Assembly (NCBI RefSeq): GCF_002019795.1
Contig: NZ_KV917381.1
Location: 1,609,210-1,673,209, forward strand
Length of the DNA stretch: 64,000 nucleotides
Direction of reading: 5' to 3'
From: Bacillus alkalicellulosilyticus
GTDB taxonomy: Bacteria; Bacillota; Bacilli; Bacillales; Bacillaceae_F
Positions 17,153-24,888 of the stretch are shown here, piece by piece. Numbering within the stretch: the first letter of the stretch is position 1; every line of letters begins with the position of its first letter. The notes beneath the pieces were generated by a model, which worked only from the letters and a program-made list of their open reading frames with translations, made no database searches and was not told where the DNA came from. The position numbers and the translations under genes are program-made.

Positions 17153-17365
17153 TTATACTTGCGCTTGTGCTTGGTCAACGACATCTGGGTCATTCGTTAA
17201 GTTGGCATTGTTGAACTGCAATGGACTAAAGTTCGCATCGCCTGGTTGAGCATAGCCGACGTTCAACTTCCCATTGGCTTGATGTCCTTTATGAACAACA
17301 TTACCGAAGTTCATAGAGGCATTACTTGCAGCTTGATTAATCCTAATTCCTAGGATGTTATTCAT
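17153..17365 (-). CDS. GerPA/GerPF-family spore germination protein
   Basis: This 70-residue protein belongs to the small GerPA/GerPF family, which in Bacillus spores helps germinants cross the coat. It shows INQAASNASMNFGNVVHKGH, GDANFSPLQFNNANLTND and the end DPDVVDQAQAQV. The HKGHQAN motif is shared with the two relatives at 19687 and 20455, in place of the Ser/Lys segment of the B. subtilis proteins. The ribosome site AGGAGGAG lies 18 bases before the ATG, so the true start may be upstream at a rarer codon. It is transcribed alone. Confidence 0.8.
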   Translation of the reverse strand: MNNILGIRINQAASNASMNFGNVVHKGHQANGKLNVGYAQPGDANFSPLQFNNANLTNDPDVVDQAQAQV

Positions 17366-17556
17366 GTGTGTGAAGAAGGCAATCTCCTCCTAACTTTAAC
17401 TTTTCCTTTATATCGTATGCTTTTAGGCGGTGAGTGTCACAAATTTTTAGAAATAGCTAGCAATAATGAAACGAAATCCATACCGCTTTTAATGTCAAAA
17501 AAAAATGTTGTGAATAGACATATATGGAGAAAGTTATTTATTAGGAGGTTACATTC

Positions 17557-18015
17557 GTGAAAGCACATTTTTGTGGAAAGGGAGAATCACTGTATTATTT
17601 AGCAGAGATGTACCAAGTGGATATTCACATGTTAGCAGCGCATAATCCGCATATCAAATCGCCATCAAGTATACCAGAAGGAACACAAGTAACTATCCCA
17701 TCGTTAGTAGGACTTCCAGGAGTAATGGGAGATGTTATGAAAAGTGATAACAAAGGAAATGTGTGTGCGTATGTTGCAGATGAGCCTGTAACTTATAAAC
17801 AACATCATGTTCCACACTGGCCTTCTGAAGACTATGCCGTCAATTTTGGTTCACATACACCACTAGGACTATCGTCCACACCTAATACTGTTCAGACAAG
17901 ACAAATGGAACAACCTTCTCCTTCCATCCATCAACAACAATCAAAACCTACGACACAACATTCGTTTCATTACCCAGGCGGAAAATACTATCATTGGAAC
18001 GGCAATTATAGATAG
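17557..18015 (+). CDS. LysM-domain protein, probable spore coat or cortex associated
   Basis: The GTG start follows AGGAGG at 17541. Residues 1-50 form one LysM domain (KGESLYYLAEMYQVDIHMLA, then HNPHIKSPSSIPEG and TQVTIP). There is no signal peptide, so it would be made in the mother cell or forespore and bind peptidoglycan there, as SafA and SpoVID do. The remaining 100 residues are rich in Gln, His, Pro and Tyr, typical of coat proteins. It ends with YPGGKYYHWNGNYR. Confidence 0.75.
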   Translation: MKAHFCGKGESLYYLAEMYQVDIHMLAAHNPHIKSPSSIPEGTQVTIPSLVGLPGVMGDVMKSDNKGNVCAYVADEPVTYKQHHVPHWPSEDYAVNFGSHTPLGLSSTPNTVQTRQMEQPSPSIHQQQSKPTTQHSFHYPGGKYYHWNGNYR

Positions 18016-18034
18016 GTAAAAAAGGTAGGGAAGT

Positions 18035-18126
18035 GAGGGTGAGACAAAAGGTTGAGTTCCGAAGCCACTGAAAAAGTAACCTAACTTTGATGAGACCTCT
18101 GAGTTCCTTTTGTCTCAACCTCTTCA
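18035..18126 (+). terminator. Terminator of the GGGTGAGACAAAAGGT family with a 39-bp insert in its loop
   Basis: The stem GAGGGTGAGACAAAAGG (18035-18051) pairs with CCTTTTGTCTCAACCTC (18106-18122), but the loop is 54 bases instead of 4-9. The loop holds 39 bases (18061-18099) that include CCACTGAAAAAGT, flanked on both sides by the direct repeat TGAGTTCC (18053-18060 and 18100-18107). Confidence 0.75.
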
Positions 18127-18215
18127 AATAACTGGATATCTCTCTCTCCGTACACGCACATCCATGAAAAATAAAACATATGGTATGAAAGGATTGCTGT
18201 CGGGAGGGATAAAAA

Positions 18216-18644
18216 GTGAACAACCATTTTCCTAACAATTGGAAGGGGATGCTTCCAAACTTTTTGGGAGACGATTTCTTTTCTAGTTTTAATCAATTAG
18301 CTACCAACAGTAGTACCACTAAGGTTAATATTTATGAATCAGGAAATGAACTTATTGTTGTTTTTTCACTACCAGGATTAAAGGTTGAAGAGGTAGATAT
18401 TTATGCATATGAAAGGACATTGGAAGTTAGGGGGACAGTCCATATTGATTTTAATGGTTTCAGGTTAGTTCAAGAAGAAATGGTTCAAGGACCAATCAAG
18501 CGCTCTATTGAATTACCGTTTCCCGTGAAAGAAGATAAGGTTGATGCTGCTTATCAAAGAGGTATGCTAGTCATTCATTTACATCGTTTAATTCGGCCGA
18601 ATCAAGTCAAACAAAAAATAAACATAAAAAATTTAGACGAATAA
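18216..18644 (+). CDS. Hsp20/alpha-crystallin-like protein, probable spore coat type
   Basis: This 142-residue paralogue of the protein at 14334 starts at a GTG behind GGGAGGG. Residues 15-25 (NFLGDDFFSSF) match the paralogue. The alpha-crystallin domain follows (ELIVVFSLPGLKVEEVDIYA, EVRGTVHIDFNGFRLVQEEM, then KRSIELPFPVKEDKVDAAYQ). The tail is basic. Together with LysM and GerP-like neighbours it most likely belongs to the spore coat. Cytosolic chaperone function is possible but the protein lacks the IXI-type end of classical Hsp20. Confidence 0.75.
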   Translation: MNNHFPNNWKGMLPNFLGDDFFSSFNQLATNSSTTKVNIYESGNELIVVFSLPGLKVEEVDIYAYERTLEVRGTVHIDFNGFRLVQEEMVQGPIKRSIELPFPVKEDKVDAAYQRGMLVIHLHRLIRPNQVKQKINIKNLDE

Positions 18645-18648
18645 TTAA

Positions 18649-18692
18649 AAGGGATGTGTCTTAAGAGGCGTGGTTCGCTCGGACACATCCCT
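18649..18692. terminator. Bidirectional terminator between convergent genes
   Basis: AAGGGATGTGTC and its complement GACACATCCCTT form a 12-bp stem around a 21-base loop. It lies directly after the Hsp20-like gene and before the 3' end of gerPC. On the minus strand it is followed by TTAATTATT. Confidence 0.75.
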
Positions 18693-18726
18693 TACATCCA
18701 CCTTAGTGTCACCTGATTAGTTGGTG

Positions 18727-19338
18727 TTACCCCTTATTTTCAGGTTCTTCATTTTCAAAGTCGTTCATTTCCTCCATTTGCATATCCTCAGTATCCATAT
18801 CATTAAATTGCATCTCACCTTGTTCGTTCATAAGCTGTTGAATGTTTTCTGGGTCAGTCAAGGCGGTCATTCCAATATTGAGCGCCCCAGATAAGTCTTT
18901 TACAGTTAACTCTTGTATTTTGTAATTGATATTTTCAATGATAATCGGTTTGATATCCTCGATCTTTTCCTTTAATTTTTCATTTTCTTCTTCAATGGCT
19001 TCCACTTTATCCTGTAAATCTTTAAGGAAAGCTGTCAAATCAGAATCTTGAAACAAAGGAGGTCTCTTTTTAGTTTTAGCTTTGTCGTCTTGTTTTGGTT
19101 TGTATAGCGCATGTATTGATGGAACATCTGCCATCTGTTCAGTTGATTGTAGCATTTGGTGATACTCCGGTTGACCGTTGAAATCAAAAGAAGGGCCCGA
19201 AACTTCATATTGCGGTGAATAAAGAGGATATTGAGGATACCCATAGTAATATTGGTTTGGACTTCCTTTCCAATAGTACTGATTTCCGTAGCAATAGTAA
19301 TATGGCCAGTAATAATAGCTCGTTGCAGTCACCCCCAC
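18727..19338 (-). CDS. gerPC: GerPC-like spore germination protein
   Basis: This 203-residue protein opens with a Tyr-rich stretch (YYYWPYYYCYG, residues 8-18, and several YP/QY repeats). An acidic coiled coil follows (residues about 100-125, KVEAIEEENEKLKEKIEDIK) and then IIIENINYKIQELTVKDLSG with GALNIG. The last motif is the mark of GerPC, a soluble protein of the inner spore coat needed for nutrient germinants to reach their receptors. The very acidic Met-rich C-terminus is unusual. A GTG start was taken; a second GTG two codons later is possible. A terminator upstream separates it from gerPB. Confidence 0.8.
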   Translation of the reverse strand: MGVTATSYYYWPYYYCYGNQYYWKGSPNQYYYGYPQYPLYSPQYEVSGPSFDFNGQPEYHQMLQSTEQMADVPSIHALYKPKQDDKAKTKKRPPLFQDSDLTAFLKDLQDKVEAIEEENEKLKEKIEDIKPIIIENINYKIQELTVKDLSGALNIGMTALTDPENIQQLMNEQGEMQFNDMDTEDMQMEEMNDFENEEPENKG

Positions 19339-19401
19339 ATTAGCTCTATTTTATAAAATATGAGAGGAACATTTATTAATGTACATAAAATTAAATATTA
19401 G

Positions 19402-19441
19402 CAAAAAAAGGAGCACGATCCAATTGGTGTAGGATGTGCTC
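19402..19441 (-). terminator. Terminator after the GerPB/D-like gene
   Basis: On the minus strand GAGCACATCC-tacaccaatt-GGATCGTGCTC is followed by CTTTTTTTGC. It lies nine bases past the stop codon at 19450 and separates that gene from gerPC. Confidence 0.88.
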
Positions 19442-19449
19442 AGTTAGAG

Positions 19450-19662
19450 TTAAGTAGGAAACGGGGGCATTTCAAGAAAAGGTGGTTCAATAATTTCAAT
19501 CTCACCGTTTTCTTCAGCGTTTTCAGGTTCATTTTCTTCATAAAAAGGCTTAGGAAACCTTGCCGTTGATGATGTGTTACCTGAAAACACAGTTTTCCCA
19601 ATGTTTAGGGACCCAATCGTACTAATGGAATTGATCCTTATGTTCTTAATATTAATTTGCAT
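19450..19662 (-). CDS. GerPB/GerPD-like spore germination protein
   Basis: This 70-residue protein starts MQINIKNIRINSISTIGSLN and has IGKTVFSGNTSSTARFP, the signature of small GerPB/GerPD-type proteins. An acidic tail (EENEPENAEENGEIEI) follows, ending in a hydrophobic Pro-rich segment. AAAGGACG precedes the ATG. It lies 24 bases after a GerPA-like gene, reproducing the A-B order of the B. subtilis gerP operon, so GerPB is the more likely counterpart. Confidence 0.75.
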   Translation of the reverse strand: MQINIKNIRINSISTIGSLNIGKTVFSGNTSSTARFPKPFYEENEPENAEENGEIEIIEPPFLEMPPFPT

Positions 19663-19686
19663 CGGATTCGTCCTTTCTAGAAAAGT

Positions 19687-19908
19687 CTAGACTTGGGCTT
19701 GTGTCTGGTCTTTATAGTCGTTATCGTTGACGACATTGGCATTATTGAATTGAAGAGGACTAAAATTGGCATCTCCAGCTTGATAATAGCCAACATACAT
19801 TTTCACATTAGCTTGATGCCCTTTATGGACGGAATGACCAAAATTAATTGAGGCATTATTAGAGGCGTTATTAATCCGAATTCCTACAATGTTATTAACA
19901 TGTGCCAA
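19687..19908 (-). CDS. GerPA-like spore germination protein
   Basis: This 73-residue member of the GerPA/GerPF family starts at a TTG preceded by AGGAGG at good spacing. It is very similar to the protein at 17153: NNIVGIRINNASNNASINFG, VHKGHQANVKMYVG, GDANFSPLQFNNANVVND and the end DQTQAQV. The pair shows a duplication within this region. It forms a two-gene transcription unit with the GerPB-like gene, closed by the terminator at 19402. Confidence 0.82.
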   Translation of the reverse strand: MAHVNNIVGIRINNASNNASINFGHSVHKGHQANVKMYVGYYQAGDANFSPLQFNNANVVNDNDYKDQTQAQV

Positions 19909-20009
19909 TGTAATTCCTCCTGATTTTTGCCTTTACTCTATTCGTATGTATTTAGGCAAATGATTGACACACGTTACAAGAAATTGAAGAAGCAATCCTA
20001 TTATTTTTC

Positions 20010-20321
20010 TTATGAATCCCCACGTAGTGCCTTAAAATATTCTTCTTGAATAAGTGGTAAGTTTCGTTCAATGTTTTTTTCAATAAATTCCCGTAACCGT
20101 TGGTTTTGTTGAACCATTTGTTCATTGGCTGCGGTTAGGTAATCAATTTTAAGTTGTAGTGAATTCAATGATTCTAAACCTTCTGTTTGGACAGGAGTAA
20201 ATTGCTCTTGCTTACATTCATTAAGAATAGAATGAATTTTTCGGAACTCTCTATTTACAAATTCTTTGTCCTCAAAAAAAAGTTTTTCTAACTTCTCAAT
20301 CCGTTTTTCTAACCGATCCAT
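20010..20321 (-). CDS. Coiled-coil protein of the gerP region
   Basis: This 103-residue, mostly helical protein has heptad-like repeats: MDRLEKRIEKLEKLFFEDKE at the N-terminus and LKIDYLTAANEQMVQQNQ with LREFIEKNIERN near the end. It ends in EEYFKALRGDS. There are no membrane segments or cysteines. AGGGAGTG precedes the ATG. I do not recognise a family; the N-terminus resembles the coiled coil that opens GerPC. A scaffold role in the coat is only suggested by position. Confidence 0.6.
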   Translation of the reverse strand: MDRLEKRIEKLEKLFFEDKEFVNREFRKIHSILNECKQEQFTPVQTEGLESLNSLQLKIDYLTAANEQMVQQNQRLREFIEKNIERNLPLIQEEYFKALRGDS

Positions 20322-20413
20322 CTATTTGTCACTCCCTAAAAAGTAATAACGCAAAGTATGCACGATGCCCCTATTCTGATCATATTCTAAAGTGACATAG
20401 ATAGTATGGAACG

Positions 20414-20445
20414 ACAAAAAAACTTGGCAAGAGTTCTTGCCAAGC
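20414..20445 (-). terminator. Terminator after the extended GerPA/F-like gene
   Basis: On the minus strand CTTGGCAAGA-actc-TTGCCAAG is followed by TTTTTTTG. It starts about ten bases past the stop codon at 20455. Confidence 0.9.
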
Positions 20446-20454
20446 ACAAATCAT

Positions 20455-20805
20455 CTATTCTTCTGAATTATCCTCTTTTCTTTTTATTTTCGCCTTAAGT
20501 GATGGTGAAAAGCGTTTTCCTTTATTTGCAGTTATCCATTCGTACAGATTTTTATCATAAACGATGTTAATATTGGTGTTATTGTCTTCATCTTCTTCAT
20601 TGTTATCGTTGTTTTCATTAGCTGTTTCTTCATTATTACAAAAGTTAAACACAAATTCATCACCAATAATATATTCACCTGCTTGAAATTTAATATTGGC
20701 TTGATGTCCTTTGTGAATGGTTGGCCCGTAATTTATAGAAGCGCCGCTTGAAACTTGATTTATTTTAATAGAACCAATAGAAGTATAGGGCCCATGTCGA
20801 TACAT
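20455..20805 (-). CDS. GerPA/GerPF-like protein with acidic C-terminal extension
   Basis: The ATG at 20805 follows AAAGGAGGG at seven bases; an upstream start at 20856 is less likely. Of its 116 residues the first 60 are a GerPA/F domain (SIGSIKINQVSSGASINYG, then HKGHQANIKFQAGEYIIGD). Next comes a very acidic Asn/Glu/Asp-rich linker (residues 65-85, NEEDEDNNTNIN) and a basic C-terminus (KRFSPSLKAKIKRKED). Typical family members stop near 70 residues, so the extension is unusual. The two-charge tail may serve assembly on the coat; that is speculation. Confidence 0.7.
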   Translation of the reverse strand: MYRHGPYTSIGSIKINQVSSGASINYGPTIHKGHQANIKFQAGEYIIGDEFVFNFCNNEETANENNDNNEEDEDNNTNINIVYDKNLYEWITANKGKRFSPSLKAKIKRKEDNSEE

Positions 20806-20907
20806 ACCGAAACCCTCCTTTGCGGATTGTACAATATGATATGCATGCACGGACAACCTTGTATAGATTACAGTCTACGTTTTAGTAAAAATAGTTACAT
20901 ATCTGAG

Positions 20908-21249
20908 TTATAAAAAGTGAAAGTACTCTTTTTGTTTTGATAAAAATTCAGTAGTCATGTTCTGTATCAATTGTGTTCCGACGATTGATTTGGGAATAAA
21001 CTCAAATGTATCCATTCCCGTTTCGTCTTTCTCAACAATAATTTGTAGATGTGATGTGTCAGCAATGACCCAAGTATTATTGCCCTGGTCTTCATATATA
21101 ATATCAACACCTAGAAAGACTCCTAACTCTTGGACAAATTCATGAAAGATTAGCCCTTCAGAATTATCGTGTTCTTCATTGATTATACATGTTGCAAAAG
21201 GACTTGTTGTATAAAAAGAAGAGGCAAGCTGTACTATTACTTTCTCCAT
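20908..21249 (-). CDS. Hypothetical protein
   Basis: From the ATG at 21249 this is a 113-residue soluble protein (MEKVIVQLASSFYTTSPFAT, DIIYEDQGNNTWVIADTSHL, EFIPKSIVGTQLIQNM). Upstream codons to 21336 are open but look unlike the rest and lack a ribosome site. I do not recognise a family. It is the first gene downstream of the pbp terminator and faces the gerP-like genes on the same strand, about 100 bases upstream of the extended GerPA/F gene. Confidence 0.5.
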   Translation of the reverse strand: MEKVIVQLASSFYTTSPFATCIINEEHDNSEGLIFHEFVQELGVFLGVDIIYEDQGNNTWVIADTSHLQIIVEKDETGMDTFEFIPKSIVGTQLIQNMTTEFLSKQKEYFHFL

Positions 21250-21377
21250 CGTAATCCCTGCTTTCCTAAGAAAATCGAATATGTAGTAGTATTCCATTTG
21301 CAAAAGGAAAGATGTATAAAATGAGATTGGCTGCAATCGAGGGATACCCTTTTTTCATTTTAGACTCCTTATTACAA

Positions 21378-21423
21378 GAAAAGGGCGGGACAAAAGGTTT
21401 TCCCTTTTTGTCTCACCCTTTTC
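21378..21423 (-). terminator. Terminator after the PBP gene (GGGTGAGACAAAAGGT family)
   Basis: GGGCGGGACAAAAGG on the plus strand pairs imperfectly with CCCTTTTTGTCTCACCC; flanking AAAA/TTTT extend the stem. It is 26 bases beyond the stop codon of the minus-strand PBP gene and is a diverged member of the dispersed hairpin family. Confidence 0.82.
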
Positions 21424-21448
21424 TAAATATATGATGATTGAAAATCGA

Positions 21449-23491
21449 TTAGTCTTGGGCTGAATCAAGTTCCTCAACAACATTGTCCTGAATGAGTGTT
21501 CCTTTTCGTTTTCCTTTTAACTCAAAATAACTATCAAGTACATCTGTCATAATCTCTCTTGAGACGGCATCAGCCTTAATTCGTACATGGGGAACAACAA
21601 CGGCCACAGCAATTTCAGGGTCATCATAAGGAGCATAGGCTATGAGTGTTTGATTATTTCCATCAACAGGATATCCACCTTCAATCGGGACACGAACCTG
21701 AGCTGTTCCGGTTTTTGCTGCGACTTTTGTAGCATATTTAAAACTGGCATTACCCCAAGTCCCAGGAGAACGAAGAACTGCTTGAAAGCCTTGCTGAACC
21801 CTTTGAAGGTCAGCATCGGACATAGTGACTCGGTTTAAAACCGTTGGAGACATTTGATGGACGACAGGGCCCATCTCATCTTTTTGAAGACCGGGCTCTA
21901 GTATTTCTTTTACGAGACGAGGTTGCATCCGGTATCCGTCATTGGCAATTGTCGCTGTATATTGAACAAGCTGAAGTGTCGTATAGGTATCGAACTGACC
22001 GATCGAAAAGTCAAGCAAGTTCCCTCCTTGACCAATGCCGCCGCTCATTCCATTTGATACATTTGGTAAATCAATACCTGTTTCTGCCCCAAGTCCAAAT
22101 TGGCTATAATAACTTCGCATTTGTTCAAAGGTACCAGGAATGTCACGCCAACAACAATTCGTTCCGTAATTGTACCCAGCCATTCTCATCGCAATATAAA
22201 ACATATAAACGTTTGATGATTGTTGTAGTGCTGACACATCATTTATCCATCCTAAACGCCGACCAGCTGAATCTTTTGGAGCTAGCCCAGGTAATGTAAT
22301 CGGTGTATCATGAAGTGAATCTCCACGATTAATTACTCCAGAATCATATCCCATAAGAACGGTAGCGCCCTTAACAGCTGACCCCATGGCAAATGAATTG
22401 AAAATAACACCTGTACTATCTGGATAGCCACTTAACGCTAATATTTCTCCGGTTTTTGGACACATGATGGCGACATACGCAGAGCGGTCACGAATATAGC
22501 TTCCACTATATTGATTTACTCGTTTCTCAACTATTTGGTCAATCTTTTGTTGAAGCTCCATATCTATTGTTAAGACTAAATCGTTTCCACGTAAACCAAG
22601 CTTTTCTTTTTCACCGATGACATCGCCTCGATTGGTCACACTTTCAATAACGGCTTTTTGTCCTCGCAAGACCTCTTCGTATTGTTGTTCTAAATAGCTG
22701 ATACCGACTAGATCTGACCGTTCATATCCACGTGATAAGAAATAATCTATCTTTTCTTTAGGAATGTGATTGGTATTTCCTAAATAGCTTCGGAATGTGT
22801 CCCCAAAACGATAGACCCGAGTCGAGTCTCGTAAAATGTCGACGCCAGGCAATTCAGAAAGATGTTCACCGACAATGTGGGCTTCCTCATCACTAACCGC
22901 TTGTTTGATTCGTTGCGGGGAGAGAGCGTAACCTAAATCCATTTCTCGTTTTATGGCTAAAACCCTAGTTTCTTTGGCAGTGATCTCCTCAAAGTCTTCT
23001 TCTGTAATGCGCTCTAGTGTCAATTCATACACATCTTTTGGGTCATTATTTAATTCTTTTTGTTCCTCAGGCGACAATTTTGCTTTTGCGTCCTCAGGTC
23101 TTGTTAGTATCCAGTAATCTTTTCTATCTCGTTCATTGATTCGGTTAATTGCCTCTTCTTCCACTTCGATTAGTTGTTCTAATTTTTTGGCTACTTCAAG
23201 CTTTTCAGCATGAGATGTAGATTTTCCAGGAGTATAGATGATTGATAATTGTAACTGGTTATCTACGACAAGGTTCCCATATCTGTCATAAATCAATCCT
23301 CGTGGCGCATCGATTCGGGCTGTTGTGTTATTCGTGTTTTCTAATTGTCTAACAAATTCTTCGCCTTGAACAATTTGTACGATCCCTAAACGTAAAACAA
23401 GAGCTGAGAATAGGACAAATACAACAAGAAATAATAGATTTAGCCGATAAGGTATATGATTTTTATTTTTACGTATTTGCGGTTTTGCCAT
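21449..23491 (-). CDS. Class B penicillin-binding protein (PBP2A/PbpH type)
   Basis: This 680-residue transpeptidase of elongation-type peptidoglycan synthesis has a cytoplasmic start, one membrane anchor (residues 18-38) and an extracellular remainder. The dimerisation domain begins with the RIDAPRGLIYDRYGN motif. The active-site motifs are GSAVK (SxxK) near residue 370, SSN (SxN) near 430 and AAKTGTAQ (KTG) near 605. Length and motif order fit the PBP2A/PbpH pair of B. subtilis. It has its own terminator and a 216-base upstream gap. No rodA or mre gene is in view. Confidence 0.92.
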   Translation of the reverse strand: MAKPQIRKNKNHIPYRLNLLFLVVFVLFSALVLRLGIVQIVQGEEFVRQLENTNNTTARIDAPRGLIYDRYGNLVVDNQLQLSIIYTPGKSTSHAEKLEVAKKLEQLIEVEEEAINRINERDRKDYWILTRPEDAKAKLSPEEQKELNNDPKDVYELTLERITEEDFEEITAKETRVLAIKREMDLGYALSPQRIKQAVSDEEAHIVGEHLSELPGVDILRDSTRVYRFGDTFRSYLGNTNHIPKEKIDYFLSRGYERSDLVGISYLEQQYEEVLRGQKAVIESVTNRGDVIGEKEKLGLRGNDLVLTIDMELQQKIDQIVEKRVNQYSGSYIRDRSAYVAIMCPKTGEILALSGYPDSTGVIFNSFAMGSAVKGATVLMGYDSGVINRGDSLHDTPITLPGLAPKDSAGRRLGWINDVSALQQSSNVYMFYIAMRMAGYNYGTNCCWRDIPGTFEQMRSYYSQFGLGAETGIDLPNVSNGMSGGIGQGGNLLDFSIGQFDTYTTLQLVQYTATIANDGYRMQPRLVKEILEPGLQKDEMGPVVHQMSPTVLNRVTMSDADLQRVQQGFQAVLRSPGTWGNASFKYATKVAAKTGTAQVRVPIEGGYPVDGNNQTLIAYAPYDDPEIAVAVVVPHVRIKADAVSREIMTDVLDSYFELKGKRKGTLIQDNVVEELDSAQD

Positions 23492-23708
23492 TTCTTTTTT
23501 CCTTTCTTGAAAAATAACAGTTAGTTATTGAGAAAAAGTGACTTGATACAAATGCTACTAATCTATTATTTACTATAAGTGAATTGGCATAATAATACAA
23601 TCATTGGTTTAATTATCCTTCACATAAAAATTCTTCCTAAAAAGGTTTTAAGCTAGTTATGAAGAATATAAAGTGGATATTTATATCTAATTGAGGAAGG
23701 TAGGTGTT

Positions 23709-23903
23709 ATGTTGAGGAAATATATAAGTATTGCCTTATTAACTTTTCTTTTAAGTTTATTCCTTTTTTTCGTAGCTTCTTTAACGATATCAGGAGATGA
23801 TTATTTGTTTGGTTTGGCTATAACTCTAGGCGTGTTGTTGTCTTTTGTTATTGCGCAACTTTTTTATATTATTGATTTGATTAAAGGTAGGGGAAAAGGT
23901 TGA
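23709..23903 (+). CDS. Small two-helix membrane protein
   Basis: This 64-residue protein starts at the ATG at 23709, which follows GAGGAAGGTAGGTG; a TTG at 23691 lies inside that site. It consists of two hydrophobic helices (ISIALLTFLLSLFLFFVASL and LAITLGVLLSFVIAQLFYII) and a basic end (KGRGKG). The stop overlaps the TTG start of the next gene by four bases, so the two proteins are translationally coupled. I do not recognise a family. Confidence 0.65.
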   Translation: MLRKYISIALLTFLLSLFLFFVASLTISGDDYLFGLAITLGVLLSFVIAQLFYIIDLIKGRGKG

Positions 23904-24754
23904 AGAACAGAGGTAAAAAGAAATTGATTTACATTATGATTGCATTCGTTTTAATCGTTTCGTTTTGTTATAGTCAAAACAACTCAATTGAAATTAGTGA
24001 ATATGACATAAGCTCAGTGAAACTTCCCCCGAATTTTAATCAGTATAAGATTGTTCAAATATCAGACCTACATAGTAAGTCATTTGGGAAAAACCAAGGC
24101 AGCTTAGTAAAAAAAGTGAAGAAGGTCGAGCCGGATATCATTGTCTTTACAGGAGATTTAATTGATGCCAAAAGATATGATGAGATTCCTAGTCTACTTT
24201 TGATGGAAGAGTTGGTTCAAGTTGCGCCAGTTTACTTTGTGACTGGAAATCACGAATGGTGGTCTGGGCAATTCGATACATTAGAAGATAAACTAAAAGA
24301 CATCGGTGTGCAGGTATTGAGAAATGAAGTGCAAGATATCTTTGTCGGAACGGATAACATACAAATCATAGGAGTGGATGACCCAGCTAATGTTGGAGAG
24401 TCTGCTTTTGAAAGAGTGAAACTGGAAGAAAACATCGTAGACGCAATGCAAGAAATCGAAGAAGATAGCTTTCAAATCCTTTTATCACATAGACCTGAAC
24501 TATTTTCTCTTTATAGCGACAATGGTTTCGATATTGTGTTTTCAGGTCATGCACACGGTGGACAATTTAGGATTCCATTTGTAGGCGGTCTAGTGGCTCC
24601 AAACCAAGGGTTATTTCCGAAGTATACTTCAGGAGAATATAAAATGGATGATACAACAATGATTGTAAATCGAGGTCTTGGCAATAGTATAATTCCAATA
24701 AGGGTTTTTAATCGTCCAGAACTTGTTGTAGTTTCCTTGACTTCTGAAAAATAA
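23900..24754 (+). CDS. Membrane-anchored metallophosphoesterase (YkuE-like)
   Basis: The calcineurin-like phosphoesterase motifs appear in order: QISDLHS, FTGDLIDA, TGNHEWW, LLSHRPE and FSGHAHGGQ. An N-terminal hydrophobic segment (residues 9-26) should place the 284-residue enzyme outside or tether it to the membrane. Family members act on phosphodiester or phosphoester bonds in envelope lipids or nucleotides; the substrate is not clear. It starts with TTG after AGGGGAAAAGG and is coupled to the small membrane protein before it. Confidence 0.88.
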   Translation: MKNRGKKKLIYIMIAFVLIVSFCYSQNNSIEISEYDISSVKLPPNFNQYKIVQISDLHSKSFGKNQGSLVKKVKKVEPDIIVFTGDLIDAKRYDEIPSLLLMEELVQVAPVYFVTGNHEWWSGQFDTLEDKLKDIGVQVLRNEVQDIFVGTDNIQIIGVDDPANVGESAFERVKLEENIVDAMQEIEEDSFQILLSHRPELFSLYSDNGFDIVFSGHAHGGQFRIPFVGGLVAPNQGLFPKYTSGEYKMDDTTMIVNRGLGNSIIPIRVFNRPELVVVSLTSEK

Positions 24755-24810
24755 TGGTCATGGTGACGGTAAAACATTAGGACGTTTTAAAAAATGTTTT
24801 AAGCAAATAC

Positions 24811-24888
24811 AAAAGTGCTTCAATAAGCGTTTTTCTTATTGAAGCACGCGCATCGCATTTATTCAAATACCGTTCTGCGGTTTTTTTT
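24811..24888 (+). terminator. Tandem hairpins after the phosphoesterase
   Basis: A perfect 13-bp stem, GTGCTTCAATAAG (24815-24827) with CTTATTGAAGCAC (24835-24847), is followed by a small ACCG-ttctg-CGGT hairpin and eight T residues (24881-24888). The stop codon of the convergent membrane protein gene begins in this T-run. Confidence 0.8.
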
